DNA of 64,000 bases from contig JALIRH010000151.1 in NCBI GenBank assembly GCA_023055505.1, positions 67,001-131,000 of the forward strand. Direction: 5' to 3'. Each line of letters starts with the position of its first letter. Position 1 is the first letter of the stretch. The notes beneath the pieces are model-generated. The model was not told where the DNA came from and searched no databases. It saw only the letters and a program-made list of their open reading frames with translations. This DNA is from Callipepla californica brunnescens. Lineage: Eukaryota; Chordata; Aves; Galliformes; Odontophoridae. Positions 45,401 through 57,200 of the stretch are shown here, in pieces. The position numbers were made by a program, and so were the translations under genes.

Positions 45401-48400
45401 CTCATATCCCCACCACCACAGCTCATGGCTTGAGCTAATTCTTGCCTCTTCACACAGAGGATTACAGCTGTCCTGGGGCCAGCAGAGTTCAGCACATAAA
45501 TTCATGTGAGAGCAAACCCAAATTTAACCCTCTTTTTTTCTTCTTTTTTTTTTTTCCCAACATTTTCCCCGTTTTTGTCGAAGTTGTGCAGCCCAGAACC
45601 ACCATGCAACCACTTCTGTGTCTCACAAGCTCTCCACCTCCCCAGCAGCACTGTCCAAGCGGGAGCAGAGGAAGGGTTAATGGGCCCAGAGCTCATCAAC
45701 CAGTTTACTTTGGGAGATGAGACATTCCAAAGAAACTGCCTTTTAACGAGAGGCACCGCCGCACCCAGGCAGGCAGGGGACAGCCTTGGGGGAAAGTCAT
45801 CGCGCAATTCTCTTCAAATTCAGTCCATATAGCAGAGCAATTAGTCAGGCTGAATTAATTTATGGCGCTTGATTAGACGACTGCCCTGTACGGGCAAGTC
45901 AACAAACTGGAGGGTTAAGCCAGTTTGCCAGCGCGGCGCGGCACAGCTCTGCACAGCATGGTGTGGCAATGCAACCCGAGTCCCTCGGGGTCTTGGGTAC
46001 CTCCTGGATGTGCCGAACTTCGCTCTTCAGCTGGCTGACGTGCTCCTCGTGGTTCGCACTGCCCTCAGCCCTCGCCTTCAGGTAGACCTGAAGGAGAGAA
46101 ATGTCAGCACTGACCCCATAGGACCAACTCCAACCCCTCTGATTTGCTCTGCACATTCCCACTTCATCACACTCTTTCTCTTCTTCGTTGGAAGCCAACA
46201 AGTGCCCTTCGCCTTCCAGTATTCTCTGTCCCCACCATGTTCAGAAGCCAATGGGTGCTGCCCAGCCTCCAATGCCAACTTTTATCCCGATTTTCTTATA
46301 GCTGAACACAGCCCCAAGAGCCAGGAACGCACCTTGATGATCTCCTCATCACCATCGTTGGACTTGATGCGCTCGGATGCCAGTGCGTGGCCATTGCTCG
46401 ATCTGTTGGCCACCATGGCGAAGGCTTTTCCCACTGGCTGCGAGACACAAAGAGCAGAGCTCTGGGACCAGCCCGGCTGGAACAGCTTGCCCAGGGTTAG
46501 GCAAATCAGCACCGTGTGCTGCGGCAAAGCAGCGTGGCACTGCACACAGACAAGGAGCTGGCACCAAAGTGTTGAATGCATCGGGAGCTGCTCTTCCCAG
46601 CTCATAGAGCTCCCTCAAAGGACAGGCTGAGAGCTGGGGCTGTGCAGCCTGGGGAGGAGAGGGCTCCATGAGATCTGAGGGCAGTGTTTGGGATCTAAAG
46701 GGCTGTAAGGCAGACAGGGATGGACTCTTCATCAGAATGTGTGTGATAGGCCAAGGGGAAATGGTTTCCAACTAAAAGAGGGAGGTTTAGGCAGGGCAGA
46801 AGGAAGGAGGTTTTTATGAGAAGGGCGGTGAGGCACTGGCACAGGTTCCGCAAAGATATGTGGGCAGAGGTGTCCTGTCCCTGGAGACACCCAAGGTCAG
46901 GCTAATGGGCTATGAGTGCTGATGGAGCCGTGGTGCCCCCATTCACTGTAGGGATGTAGGACTAGATGGCCTTTAAGGGCCCCTCCCAATCCAAACCATA
47001 GATCTATGACCCCCCTCAGCTCAGCCCCCTCCCCACAGCTGCTCACAAAGCCTCATTCTCAGCCCCCACTTGCACCCGCGCACGGGAACGTGCACACACA
47101 CGAACCCATCTCAGCGTCCCTGTGCTGCTGGCAGCGCACCTTCTGCTTCGTCTGCTCGCGCCGCTCACCCGGGAGCTCATTCGGCAGCGTCAGCCTCAGC
47201 ACCTTCACGCTCTCCTGGAACAGAGGGTGGGATTCAGGCGGCAGCCACCCAGCACGGTGTGGTTGGGAAGCCACAGCCCTCAGAACAACTCCCGACTCCA
47301 ACCGAGCGAGCTGGCGTGCAGCAGCCACGTTCATGCAGCCCATCAGGGCTCGAGGAGCCAAGGCGGAGGTAGCACGAAGGAAGAAGCACCAGACTCAGAA
47401 CGTGGCCACCGCACAGGGACCTCAGTGACGTTCAGAGAAGGGCAAAGCAGCTCCTCCTCCCCTGCCCTCTCCATGCAGACTGACCCTCGGAGCTGAGGGG
47501 AGGCACCGTGGCCATCAGCAGCACTGCTGCTTGCACAAACCCTTCCCACCGGCACAGCCTTCCAATGTGGGCACTCCAGTGACGTTCGGCACAGGGAACG
47601 CAGCACACGATACCCAAACTGCCCCATTTGGGCCCCCAAAACCCATCCCACACTGACCTCACCAATTCCAGAGCCACTCATGCTCCCAGCGACCCTGCAG
47701 CAGATCCCGGTGCTCTGGGGCCGCTCAGCACCCCGCACCCAGCCCCGCTCGGTGCCCGCCCCACACCACGCCTGGCCACGTCACCCTCGGAGCAGCGCCA
47801 AGGGATTGTGCCGCTCCGCTTCTAAGCGCTCTCTGCACCGCCCAAGTCTCAACAAGCCGTGGGTTTGTTTCCAAAATATTGGGTGTACGCTGCTCTCGCT
47901 GTGCCCGGGCTCCTGGGAGAGGAGGGCTCCTCCTGCAGGGACCCCTTTGTTCCACCCCGCACAGAGCAGTGACCGCTCAACCCCACAACCCCTACTCCAG
48001 GGGAGGTTTTCCTATGGAAGAAACAAAGAAGGTCGAAGCGGTTGGAAAACATTCCAGGCTCGGCACGCAGTGCACACAGCACCCACAGCGCTCATTTGGG
48101 TGCTGAGGTCAGAGGAGCGCCCGCGGTTTTATAGGGCAGGGAAGTGGCTCACGGCAGCACCTGCATGCAAAGCATCCCCGCGTCTCCCATGGACATGGGA
48201 AGCAAACAGGAACCATAGAGCCATGGGGTCGCAGCTTGGCTGGGTCAGAAGGGACCCCATAGAGCACAGAATGATGGGATCGCTGCACAGTTGGGTTGGA
48301 AGTGACCTTAAAGATCACAGAACTGTGGAATCGCAGCATGGCTGGGATACATGGAACCCCATAGATCACAGAATCATGAAATTACAGAATTGGGTTGGAA

Positions 48401-50323
48401 GGGACCCTATAGATCATAGAACAATGCAATCACAGAGCGGTGGGGTTGGATATGATCTCAAAGACGACAGAGTCACGGCATTATGTGAGCAAAGGGCTCA
48501 GGGCTCAACGTGCCATCACGGAGCTGCCGAGATCCCGGCAGCTGCCCCACGTGGCCCCACTCACAGCGTTGTTTACAACCGGAGGATCCCACACCCGCCG
48601 CCATCCCTGGCCCCAAAAGCCCACGCGAGGGTGGGGTGCTGCCAACGCTCTGAGGGAATCCCGCTCCCGGGGAAGATGTGCCGCGATAAGCCACGAGCGC
48701 AACGCTGATCTCCATCACCGCCTTCGGAGCGGTGCCGCAGCAGTCTGCACACGGGTGCTTTTACCATGATAGAATCTGATTCTGATTCCCCAATTGTCAC
48801 CAACCCCCATAACAGTGGGGGCTGCCGTCACCATGGGTTGGGCTCTGGTAGGAAGCACAGCGCCGTGGGGATGCCCTGTGCCAGCCCCAGGCCCCCAGCA
48901 CAGAGCCCCAGATCAGGAGGGCAGCGGATTTGGGTACTTCCCGCAGGAGGAAGAGCGGTAATGGGACTCCTCGTGCTCAGCTCATGCTTGGAAAGAACCC
49001 AAACCCATCATGCCCGCAGCTCCCCGATGCTGGCACCGCAGGTCCCGGTGCACCACGGTTTGCCTCAGGAGTTCACCGCGACCCGGAGCGTTCCAGACAT
49101 CTGCAGCTCTTGTCTGGGACCAAACACCCCAAAAGAGAAGATCCCCCTACAGGAGGCAGCTCCACACAAGGGGCAGTTTCCCTATAAAAGAAACCAAGCG
49201 ATCCTGACGAGGCCAACACTCCGGAAGAGCATTTCCGACCTTTTGGCACTTTTCTGACCCCAGAACTCCACACAGAGCGATGGGGACGATGAGCACCGCG
49301 CGTCCCATCCCAGCGCTCAGCAGGAACAGGCCGGACCCGACCTGGGGGCCATCACTGGGGGTAATTAGGAACGAGCTCCAGAGATGCCCGGCGTGACACA
49401 GGCGCTTATCACCCTAATAACCCATTAACCAAACGAGCCCAACGCCGCCGCCGCCGCTCCTTATAAGGCCGGGAGGAGGCTGCGGGAATTGGGGCTGAGT
49501 CACCCGGTGGGGCCGGGCACGGGGACGCCGCGGTGCCCCAAAAACTGACGGAAAGCCGTGGGGTGAGCGGCGCCCATCGGCCCCACAGCGGAGCTTCACC
49601 CCACGCTGGGATGGAGCCGCAGCATTGGGTCACTGCCAGCCCCACCCGGAGCCCTTCCGCAACTGCCTGCAATGGGGAAAAGTGAGCGATAGGGAAGGGA
49701 AAACACGGGGTGGTTCTGTAAGCAATGAGTAATCCCAAAACAAGAGCCGGGAACGGGGCCTCTCGATGGGAGTGCACGGCTGTGAGCTTAAAGCTCAGCA
49801 CCAATGGCAGACGGGGAGGGCTGGGGGTCCCCAGGAGCCCACAGATCCGATGGGGTCTCAGCAGTACTGCGCAGCTCTGGAGCTGCTCCTCTACCCCCAT
49901 CCTCTTAGGGCCACCGACACCCCCAGCACCCACGCTTCAGACAAAGGGACACGGGGATATAGTGATGGGAATATGGGGAAGGGGACCACGGGGGTGGGAA
50001 TAAAGGAATGGGAATACAGGGAAGGGGCATGGAGAAGACCCCAGCCCATCTAAACCAGGTTCCACTGCCCCACAGCCATGGGACCAAACGTGGACATCCC
50101 AAAGCCCCATCCACGCCAACACCCCATCCCAAAACTCTACCCCATCCCCATCTCCCCGTTCCATCCCATGGCCCCCCGACCCCACCGCAATCCCCCAGCT
50201 CCGTGGGGTGCCCCAAAGCTGAGGGGCTGCCCCGGGAAGGTCCCCGCTCACCGAGCTCTCTCCGTGGGGCCGCACATCCAGCACCGCACACCAACCCCGC
50301 ACACCGTTCATGGCTCCGTTCAT
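39484..50323 (-). CDS. TUFT1: TUFT1: tuftelin 1
   Basis: Minus-strand exons: 50323-50252, 47214-47140, 46437-46333, 46087-46001, 44809-44729, 44261-44193, 43502-43389, 42446-42318, 41567-41473, 40957-40852, 40462-40379, 40058-39958, 39538-39484 (TGA 39486-39484). They sum to 390 aa, exactly the human length as I recall it. Matches include MNGVRGWCAVLDV, ESVKVLRLTLPNELPG, HVSQLKSEVRHIQE, KKLREDLSSKLE, then the coiled-coil core (EKEVAMLREKIHHLDDMLKS, QQRKVRQMIEQLQNSK, AAIQELKEKVAYLEAENLEM) and C-terminal PKPLPLIRVVET. Family role: coiled-coil protein first found in enamel matrix, also cytoplasmic and linked to hypoxia and vesicle traffic. It appears intact here although living birds have no teeth. 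Starting at the second ATG (50311) would give MNGVRGWC and align better with human MNGTRNWC. Confidence 0.96.
39580..39740 (+). mobile_element. CR1 LINE 3' fragment
   Basis: GTGAGTGTCCCATCCCTGGAAG through CATCCCAAGCCATTCTATCATTC is a CR1 3' end, inserted about 40 bp from the last TUFT1 coding exon. Confidence 0.8.
41835..41965 (+). mobile_element. CR1-like 3' tail pair
   Basis: GACCCTTCCAACCCAACAATTCTGTGAT, followed by GGTCCCTTCCAATCC, are two adjacent CR1 tail-like segments in a TUFT1 intron. Confidence 0.6.
43640..44040 (+). mobile_element. CR1 LINE 3' fragment (about 400 bp)
   Basis: GGGCTGAGCTGCTGGAAAGGGGCTCTGCAG, CTTGGGGTCCTGGTTGACCA and GAGCACTGGGCCCAGCACGGGGC are standard CR1 blocks ending in TTCCATGA. 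It sits in a TUFT1 intron antisense to the gene. Confidence 0.9.
44470..44610 (+). mobile_element. CR1 LINE 3'-end fragment
   Basis: GGCTGGACTCGATGATGGGTCC through TATTCTGTGATTCTACGA matches the CR1 terminus, with an internal duplication of the GGACTCRATG block. Confidence 0.8.
46620..47012 (+). mobile_element. CR1 LINE 3' fragment (about 390 bp)
   Basis: GGACAGGCTGAGAGCTGGGGCTG, GTTTCCAACTAAAAGAGGGAG and ATGGCCTTTAAGGGCCCCTC are CR1 3' blocks ending in GATCTATGA, within a TUFT1 intron. Confidence 0.9.
48205..48480 (-). mobile_element. Array of five tandem CR1 3' tails
   Basis: Five consecutive units of about 52 bp, each with ATCACAGAAxxxTGGGTTGGAAGGGACC-type reverse-complement CR1 terminus, in TUFT1 intron 1. 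The rest of that 3-kb intron (47220-50250) holds no recognizable gene. Confidence 0.75.
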
Positions 50324-50359
50324 GGCCCCACACTGCGGCCCCACACCGCGCACCGCCCC

Positions 50360-50533
50360 TATATACGGCCACACCCCCTCCTGGCCACGCCCACATCAAA
50401 CCACACCCATTCATCCCTCGCGAGGAGACCGCGCCCCTTCACTCTGACCACACCCCTCACTGACCACGCCCCCCAAACACCACCCACACCTGTCCGCTCC
50501 GAAACCACGCCCATTGTTGTCCCGGCCACGCCC
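50360..50533 (-). promoter_or_regulatory. TUFT1: TUFT1 promoter: TATA box with CACCC-motif array
   Basis: TATATA at 50360-50365 (self-complementary) lies 37 bp upstream of the first ATG on minus, predicting a very short 5' UTR. Above it, CCACRCCC (KLF/SP-type; GGGYGTGG on minus) occurs at about 50369, 50385, 50401, 50448, 50464, 50505 and 50526. The gap to the CGN 3' end (about 50534-51050) holds no further gene. Confidence 0.6.
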
Positions 50534-51051
50534 ACGAGGCCGTTGTGTCGCGCTGGGTGGCGATCCGGTGCCAAACTGGTGCCAAACTGGTGCCAAAGCC
50601 CTTCCCGTGCCACATCCAACTGCCGGACTGCTAAAGTGGAGCACAACCCGTGCCAAAGCGGACCCAACCCGCAGCACCACGTGCGGAGCTGTGCCAGGGC
50701 GGGTCGTGCCCCACCGCTCCCCACATTGCCGCATGGGATGGGGTCCCCCCGCCCCCAGTGCCACCGCTCTGAGTACATGTGGGGAAACTGAGGCAGCGGG
50801 GACTGAAGTGACTCAGGGACAGGGCTGGCACGGCCCCACTGGAGGCCACAGAGGGGAACTGTGGTAACCACCGCCACTCGACACAATGGCGCTAATTAGC
50901 ACCTGGCACGGCTCCCATTCTCGTTAATTAGTGATAATGAGGACGTATCTCAGGGCCAGACCCAGGCTGGCAGGAGGGAGCCGCATGCCCCCACCCTGCA
51001 CCCCAGTCCCGCACCGCCGCCGTGGGCACCGCCTTTGTTGAAATGGTCCAT

Positions 51052-51057
51052 TTTATT
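51052..51057 (-). terminator. CGN: CGN poly(A) signal
   Basis: TTTATT on plus (AATAAA on minus) about 220 bp after the CGN stop codon. Confidence 0.75.
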
Positions 51058-51272
51058 GAAAACAGCACTTTGAGAGGGAAAAGAACGGTGAGGAATGAGG
51101 AAAACCACCGCATATAAAAATAAATCGGAGCTGAGGGGCAGTGGCATTCCCTGGGGACCACGGGCTCCATCCCCACAGCCACCGCCCTGGGGCCGCCATT
51201 AAGAAGAAGAGGGCCGATGGCCAACGGCAGCGGTGCAGAGATCTCCACGCAGCTCCCGCAGCTCCGTGGGGC

Positions 51273-54200
51273 TCAGCAGGAGCTGGTCTGCAGGTTGGCC
51301 TCGTTGAGCAGCGAAGCGATGGAGGAGGGCCCGTAGGCGCTGTCCAGGTCCTCATCGGAGCTGAGCGCGTCGTCCTGCAGTGAGGAATCGGCGGCCGCGC
51401 GGGCAGCTCTGCGCCTGGGGGGGAGGAGAGGGCTCAGCACGGACTGTAGGTCATGGCATGATGGAGCTGCAGGGCGGAACCACGGGGCACGGCATGGTGG
51501 GGCTACAGAAGCTGCGGGGCCGTCCCTCTCCCTACCAGGCCTCCTTCTCCAGCGCCTTGACGCGGCCCTGCAGCTGCTCGTTGAGCTCGTGCTGCTCCTC
51601 CAGCTCCCGCTGCGCCTTCTTGCGGGCAGCCTCCAGCCGCTCGATCTCCTCCTCAGCCTCGTCCACCTGCCGCTTCAGCGCCTTCACACGCAGGCTCAGC
51701 TGCGGGGACACGGCTGTGGAGCACCACGGCAGCCACCAACCCACCCACCCCCCAATGGCTGTGGGACGATGCCCACCAACCCATGGCCGTGGGACCACAC
51801 CTGGTCCTTCTGGTCGTTGACATGCTGCCGCTCGTCATCGATCTGGATGGTCAGCTCCTTCACCTTGCGCTCCAGCTTGCGGTTGGAGGACTGGAGGACG
51901 CTCTTCTCCCTGCCAGGAGGTGAGCGGTGAGGACCTGACGGCATGGTCGGCCCACGGTGGCAGGGGGGACATGGGGCCACTACCTCTCCTCAGCCTGCAG
52001 CCGGTCCTGCAGCTCCTCCAGGCGCGCCTCCAGCTGTGAGACGGAGCCGCCTGCCTTCTGCATGCCCTCGGAGCTGGCCAGGCGGCTCTTCAGCTCCTTG
52101 TTCTGGGGAGAAGGGGACACGGAGACCACCAGAGGCCACCAGGTCAATACAAGCCTTGACCACTGGGCCAGCTCAACCCTGGACTCTGGGGAGGATGACA
52201 TCAGGAACCTCTCCCAGGGAGTGTCCACAATGAGGATGGTCATACAGTGGCAATTATCCACGCGGAGGGACGTGGGCATGGGGAGGTGCTCAGGGCGCAG
52301 CGTAATAGCACAGTGTAGAGCTCAGTGCCCATCGCTCCATTGCATTCCCATCACTTGTGGCATGGAAGGATGAGGGATGTGGCCCCAGTGCCCACCTGAC
52401 GCTCCAGAGAGACCTTGTCACACTCCAGGTCCTGGCGGCTCGAGCGTTCCTGCAGCAGCTCAGCTCGCAGCTGGTCGATCTGGGGATAGGGACGTCATCC
52501 ACGGCCTTGGTCACCACGGTGCCAGCCTCAGTCCATTCCCCATGGTCACACACCCCAGTGAGAGGCTGCCGGCTCCCTCCCCAATTAGCCATCCTCTTTC
52601 TAATCCTAACAAGCAGCTGCCACACCTCCCACCCCTGGGTGTGCGGGCTGCAATTCTCCACTGGAGGGTTTAACTGGTTGGACTGGGAGTGGGGACCTTC
52701 AGGCACCATGGTGCAGCTGTGCTTGGGGCCAAAATGGATCTGGTGCACCAATGGATCAAACCCAACACCGCAGGGCTTGGCCAGGGCCAACCAGACCGCT
52801 TTGGGTGTTATTTTACATCGTGCAGCATTTTTTGTGCAGCGTTGCCTGAATAATAAACAAACAGCCCCAGAAAAATTGCACGGTGACTCTGTCAGAGCCA
52901 CACTCCAGTTTCACTGCCACCTACACACTGCATTGCTCAATTTGGACAAATTGAGGACACGCGGGGCAAAACATGCTGAGATGTGCCCAGTTTGGGGATG
53001 AAAAATGGGAAACCCACCAAATCACCCACCCCACTCCCCAATCCCCAGCCCCACAGGGTGCCTCCAGGGCCCACAGTGCCCCTACAAGCAATAGGAGCAT
53101 CCACCAACCAAGCCAATGCTGCAGTACTGGGAGGTTTGGCCATGGCTTTGTTTGCTCTGTTGGGATGTGCTCCTTTTGGGGATGAAAAATGAGGAAAACC
53201 CATCCCAAAGCACAGCCCCATGGGGCCGGAACACTCCTGTCCAGCCCTGGAGAGCTGCAAGCAATGGGGCTGTGGCTCCCGCAATCCATCGACAACGCCA
53301 GCGGCATCAATGCCACAACTCCTTGCGTCAGCTCCAGCTTTGAAGCTAATGAGCAGTTGGGTTAATTGGGAGCTGACAGCCCCAACTTCCTGCACAAACA
53401 CCAACCTCCCTCCTTAATCTCGGGCATTGTTTTCGCATCACGCTCATGGGATTTCCGCTGGCCGCCCTACCTGGTCACGGCTGCGGTTGACGCGCTCGGT
53501 CAGCAGCTCAGCCGTGCTTCGCTCCTCCTCCAGCTCCTCCTCCAGGCGCTTGGACTTCTCCTGCAGGTGGACGGGGGGTCAGCCCTGGTCCCACGGCATC
53601 AGAATGGCACCGGGGTGGTGAGAGAAGGGCTCTCCACTGCCACTTGTGGAGCTTCATTGGACGGGGCCGGAAAAATGGGTGCACCCTCACGGCACTGCTG
53701 CCCCGTGCGGCTGCAGGATGGCTGAGCACACGCTGCCCCTCGCTGTCAGTGCTCAGCACTGCAGGGAGCAGGTGGAGGTGTGGGTTTGGGTGCCACAGGA
53801 TACTTTTTGGGGCACCATGGACCCGGTGGTTTTGGGGTGATGGAGGCTGGTTTTTGGGGTGCTGTGACCTCGGGTTTTGGGCACCAATAAGTCTGGTTTT
53901 TGGGTACTCCAACCCTGGATTTTGGGCACCACACCCCATTCTTTGGGTGCCAGTGACTCAGTTTTGGGCACTCCAAGATTTAGGGTGCCAAGGCCCCATT
54001 GGTTTTTGGGCTCCTGATCCCCATTTTCAGGCAGTCTGATCGGGGTGACTCCGTTTTTGGGCAACTATGATCCCATTGGTTTTTGGTTGCTCCAACCCCA
54101 GGATTTTGGATCCAGCAACCCACTCTTCAGGCACCAGTGCCCCTAATGGAATTTTGGTCACCTGTGATGCCAGATTTCAGCTGCCAGAACCTCACTCTCT

Positions 54201-57200
54201 GTGTGCCAACAGCCCATTTTTCAGGTGCCAGAACACACCTCCAGCGCCTTGAGCTGCCGCGAGCGGTCGTCCTGGGAGCGCCTCTTGGCCTCTGCCTCCT
54301 CCTCGAGGCCACGCAGCCGCTGCAGCATCACATCCCGCTCCAGCAGCGCGCTGTCCCGCTCCGCCTGGCTGTCCTGCAGCGCCTGCTTCAGCCTGGTGAC
54401 CTGGGGACAGTGGTGAGATGCAGTGTGGGGACAGCAGCCCCACGGACACGTGGGCCATAGCATGGCTGCGGCCACCAGTCCGTGCCATACCTCGTCCTGC
54501 AGCCGTCCCACACTGAACTGCATTTTCTCCACCTCGGCACCACGGTCCTTGGCTTGTTTCTGGGAATCAGTGATCTCCTTGCGGGATTTCTCCTTGCATT
54601 CCTCCAGTTGAGCCTTGAGAGCGGCCAGTGAGCGGTTGGACTCCTCCGTCATCTGCTCTAGCTGTGAGAGAGCAATGGCACCAGAGGTGGGAAGGGGGGC
54701 ATGGGGTTAGGGAGACATTGCTGCCCCCATGGTGATGGGAAGGAGCCCATGGGATGAGAGCTGGAAGGCATCAGGATGGTGTAGGTGCCCCCAGGTGCAA
54801 GGGACAGTGTGTCACTGGATGCAGATCCATGGGGACAGCGTGGATTTAGGGAGCGTGAGCACAAAGAGGGACACCCCAACGTAACAGGGAAGGATCAAAA
54901 CAATGGGATGAGCACATCCAAAGAGTGGGGCAGAGCCCTGCCGTGCAGCACCTCTGCCCTACTCTGGCCAGGGCACCTCAGAGACCAGCAAGACCCAGGA
55001 TACCCCAACTGGGTAGGGCGATGGGGTGCAGGAGCTCCCCACCTCTCTGTTCAGTTTCTCAGTGCTGCGGTCCAGCAGCCGCTTCTGCTCCTCCAGCTCA
55101 CTCTTGGCTCGTTTCAGCTGCTCCTTCTGCCTCTGCTCCTCCTGGAGGGACGTGCTCAGCTCCCGCTGCTCCTGCGTCAGCCGTGCCATTCCCCTCTGTG
55201 CCTCATCTAGACGCGTCTCCAGAAACCGCTGTGCCCGCAGCAGCTCCTGCTCACGGTCCGTGGCTTCGCTCAACGACTCCTCCGCACGTCTGCGCTCCGC
55301 CTGGGAGGGAGGGAGGATGGCACCAGGAGATGGCACTATCCCCCATGATTCCTGAAGTCCCCAGTGTCTCCCCAGTGCCATCTGCTTCCCCTGTGACCTC
55401 ACACATCCTTCAGCCCAGACCCATGGCCACGGTACCTCCAGTTTGGTGACCTTCTCGCGGAGCCGTGCCTGGGAGCCCTCCCAGTTTTCCCCCATGCGTT
55501 CGTAGTCCTTCAGCTGTGTCTCCATGCCTTGCACTTTCCTCCTCAGCTCCTCGTGCTGCTCCTGCAACTCCCGCAGTGCTGCCTCTGCCGTCGCCCTTTC
55601 GCTCTCCAGGGAAACCTTTGCCTGCAGCACAGCCACACAACAGGGTGGGTCACCTGGCCCTGCAGCCACCAGCCCAGCCCAGATGTGGTGTGAAACTGGG
55701 GTCCCATCACAGCAGTGTGGTGAGATTGTCTCTTGGCTCATGGCTGGGCAGCACTGAGCCCTTCCCTATCCCATCCCAATCCATCTCCATCCTCCTCACT
55801 CCAACTCCATCGCCATCCCCCCTCCCACCCCCACCCCATCCCCATTCTGACACCATCCCCATTCCACCCTCACCCTGACAGCCTCGTCCCTCTCCTCCTG
55901 CAGCCTCTCCATGTCACGGTGGCACCGCTCAATGGCTCCGCTGTGGCTCTGGGCCTCGTCCCGCACAGTGCTGCGCAGCGCCTGCAGCTCCTCTTCCCGC
56001 TGCCGCACCTCCTCCTCCCGCTGCTCCTTCTCCTCCGCCAGCTCCCGCTGTGCCTCCCGCGCCCGGCGCAGCTCCTGGGGATGGGATGGGCTCAGGGACC
56101 CCGAGGGGGTGTGCCCGGTACCCGGATCCCCTCTTTGCTACGCACCGTGCGCAGTGCTTCCATCTCTTCGGGGTTGGCTGCACTGCTCCGCGCTCTCTCC
56201 ACCTCCTCCCGCACAGCTGCGAAGCGCTCCCGCAGCTCCCGCAGCTCTTCCTCGAACTCCTCCCGCTCCATCTTCACCTGCAGCAGTCTGGGAATGGGAG
56301 CATGGGATGGAGGGGGACAGCAACTCCCCCGGCCCTGAGCGTGCCCCAATTTGCCGGGACGCACTCCTGCTTGGCAGCGCGCAGCTCATCCTTGTTCCGC
56401 TGGAACATCTCCCTCCAATGCCCCGTCTCCTCCGAGCTCTCCTCCAGTTCACGCTGAAGGTTCCGCACCACTGCACCGATTTTCTGCTTCTCCGACTCCA
56501 GGTCGGCCCGGTTCTGGGAATGGGGTGGAGTGCTCAGAGCAGGTGTCCCCGGGGGGATGCTGAGCCCCTGCCTGGGGACACTCTGCCCAGAGATGCTCCA
56601 GTGATGCTCCAAGGATGCTCTGGGGATGCTCAGACCCTCTCTGGGGATGCTGAGGCCCTGCCTGGTTTAACACCACCCAAAGCAGCCCCCTCAGGAGGTG
56701 GCCCAAGGACATGGGGAGCCCCACGGCACCAGCCAGGCAGCATTGATAGCTCTGGGCTACCCCAAGGATGGAGCACAGAGAGATGGGTCAGGATGCAGAA
56801 CCTCATTGTGTGCAGGTGGGGGCACGGGTCCCAAGTGCAGAGCCCACACCTGCGAGATGTCCTCCACGCTGCGCCGGAGCTGCTCCATGTCGCTGTGGCA
56901 CTGCAGCCGCACGCGCTCCAGCTCACGGTCATGGTTGGCCACCTCTTCCTTCAGAGCCCCTTTCAGCGCCGTCAGCTCCCGTTCCCGCAGCCGCAGGTGC
57001 TCCTCCAACCGCTGCCGGGAGCTCAGGGCCTCCTCCAGCTCCTCCCGGGCCTCCTCCAGCTCCTGGAACACAGAGGTGCTGGTGGTTGGTGGCACAGTGA
57101 AGGATGGCTGTGTGGTAATGCATGTGGCCATGTACCTTGTACAGAGCACCGGTGTCTGGTGCTGCTCCCATCTCTGTACGCATCGCTTTCAGCTGCTCCT

